5,674 nt of DNA from Holophaga sp. (GTDB lineage: Bacteria; Acidobacteriota; Holophagae; Holophagales; Holophagaceae): positions 1-5,674 of the forward strand of contig JAUYES010000642.1 of assembly GCA_030691225.1 (NCBI GenBank). Direction: 5' to 3'. Positions 5,669-5,674 of this stretch are shown in pieces. A model generated the notes under the pieces. It had not been told where the DNA came from, ran no database searches, and worked only from the letters and a program-made list of their open reading frames with translations. The number at the start of each line of letters is the position of its first letter. Position 1 is the stretch's first letter. The position numbers and the translations under genes were made by a program.

Positions 5669-5672
5669 CTCC
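5669..5672 (-). promoter_or_regulatory. Ribosome binding site of the adaptor gene
   Basis: GGAG on the minus strand lies six bases before the ATG at 5662. It supports this start, which also leaves a complete signal sequence at the N-terminus. Sequence further upstream is outside the window. Confidence 0.6.
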
Positions 5673-5674
5673 GG

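Overview
The window is a stretch of moderately GC-rich bacterial DNA in which every supportable gene lies on the minus strand, so it reads from right to left. Sampled lines of the large operon run near 60% GC by hand count. The layout suggests a Gram-negative bacterium, because the main locus encodes a periplasmic adaptor of a tripartite-type exporter. The taxon cannot be fixed from sequence alone. Acidobacteriota (Holophaga/Geothrix-like) or a delta-proteobacterial lineage would fit, but that is only an impression.

Positions 5662 down to 722 hold a compact five-gene ABC-2 type exporter operon: an HlyD/YbhG-type membrane-fusion protein (4685-5662), two ABC ATPases (3771-4685 and 2992-3774) and two paralogous ABC-2 permeases (1856-2995 and 722-1852). 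The order and recognisable residues match E. coli ybhG-ybhF-ybhS-ybhR, except that the two ATPase domains fused in E. coli YbhF are separate proteins here. Junctions are extremely tight: a 1-bp TAATG overlap, a 4-bp GTGA overlap, a 4-bp ATGA overlap and a 3-bp gap. Translational coupling and balanced subunit production are therefore likely. The model is a membrane pore of YbhS+YbhR, driven by an ATPase heterodimer and linked by the YbhG-like adaptor to an outer-membrane channel that is not in this window. The substrate is not deducible. The operon promoter and any regulator or TolC partner would lie beyond the right edge.

After a 73-bp gap with no visible terminator comes a single-domain bacteriohemerythrin (250-648) with all seven diiron ligand residues. 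It is followed by a 106-bp AT-richer gap containing two abutting inverted repeats. At the left edge is the first 47 codons of a small uncharacterised protein (from 143 leftwards, cut by the window) with a good ribosome binding site. No RNA genes, CRISPR, insertion sequences or phage genes were seen. The locus is mostly ordinary. The points most worth a second look are the split YbhF, the concentration of ATP-site degeneracies in one composite site, and the hemerythrin directly downstream of the exporter.
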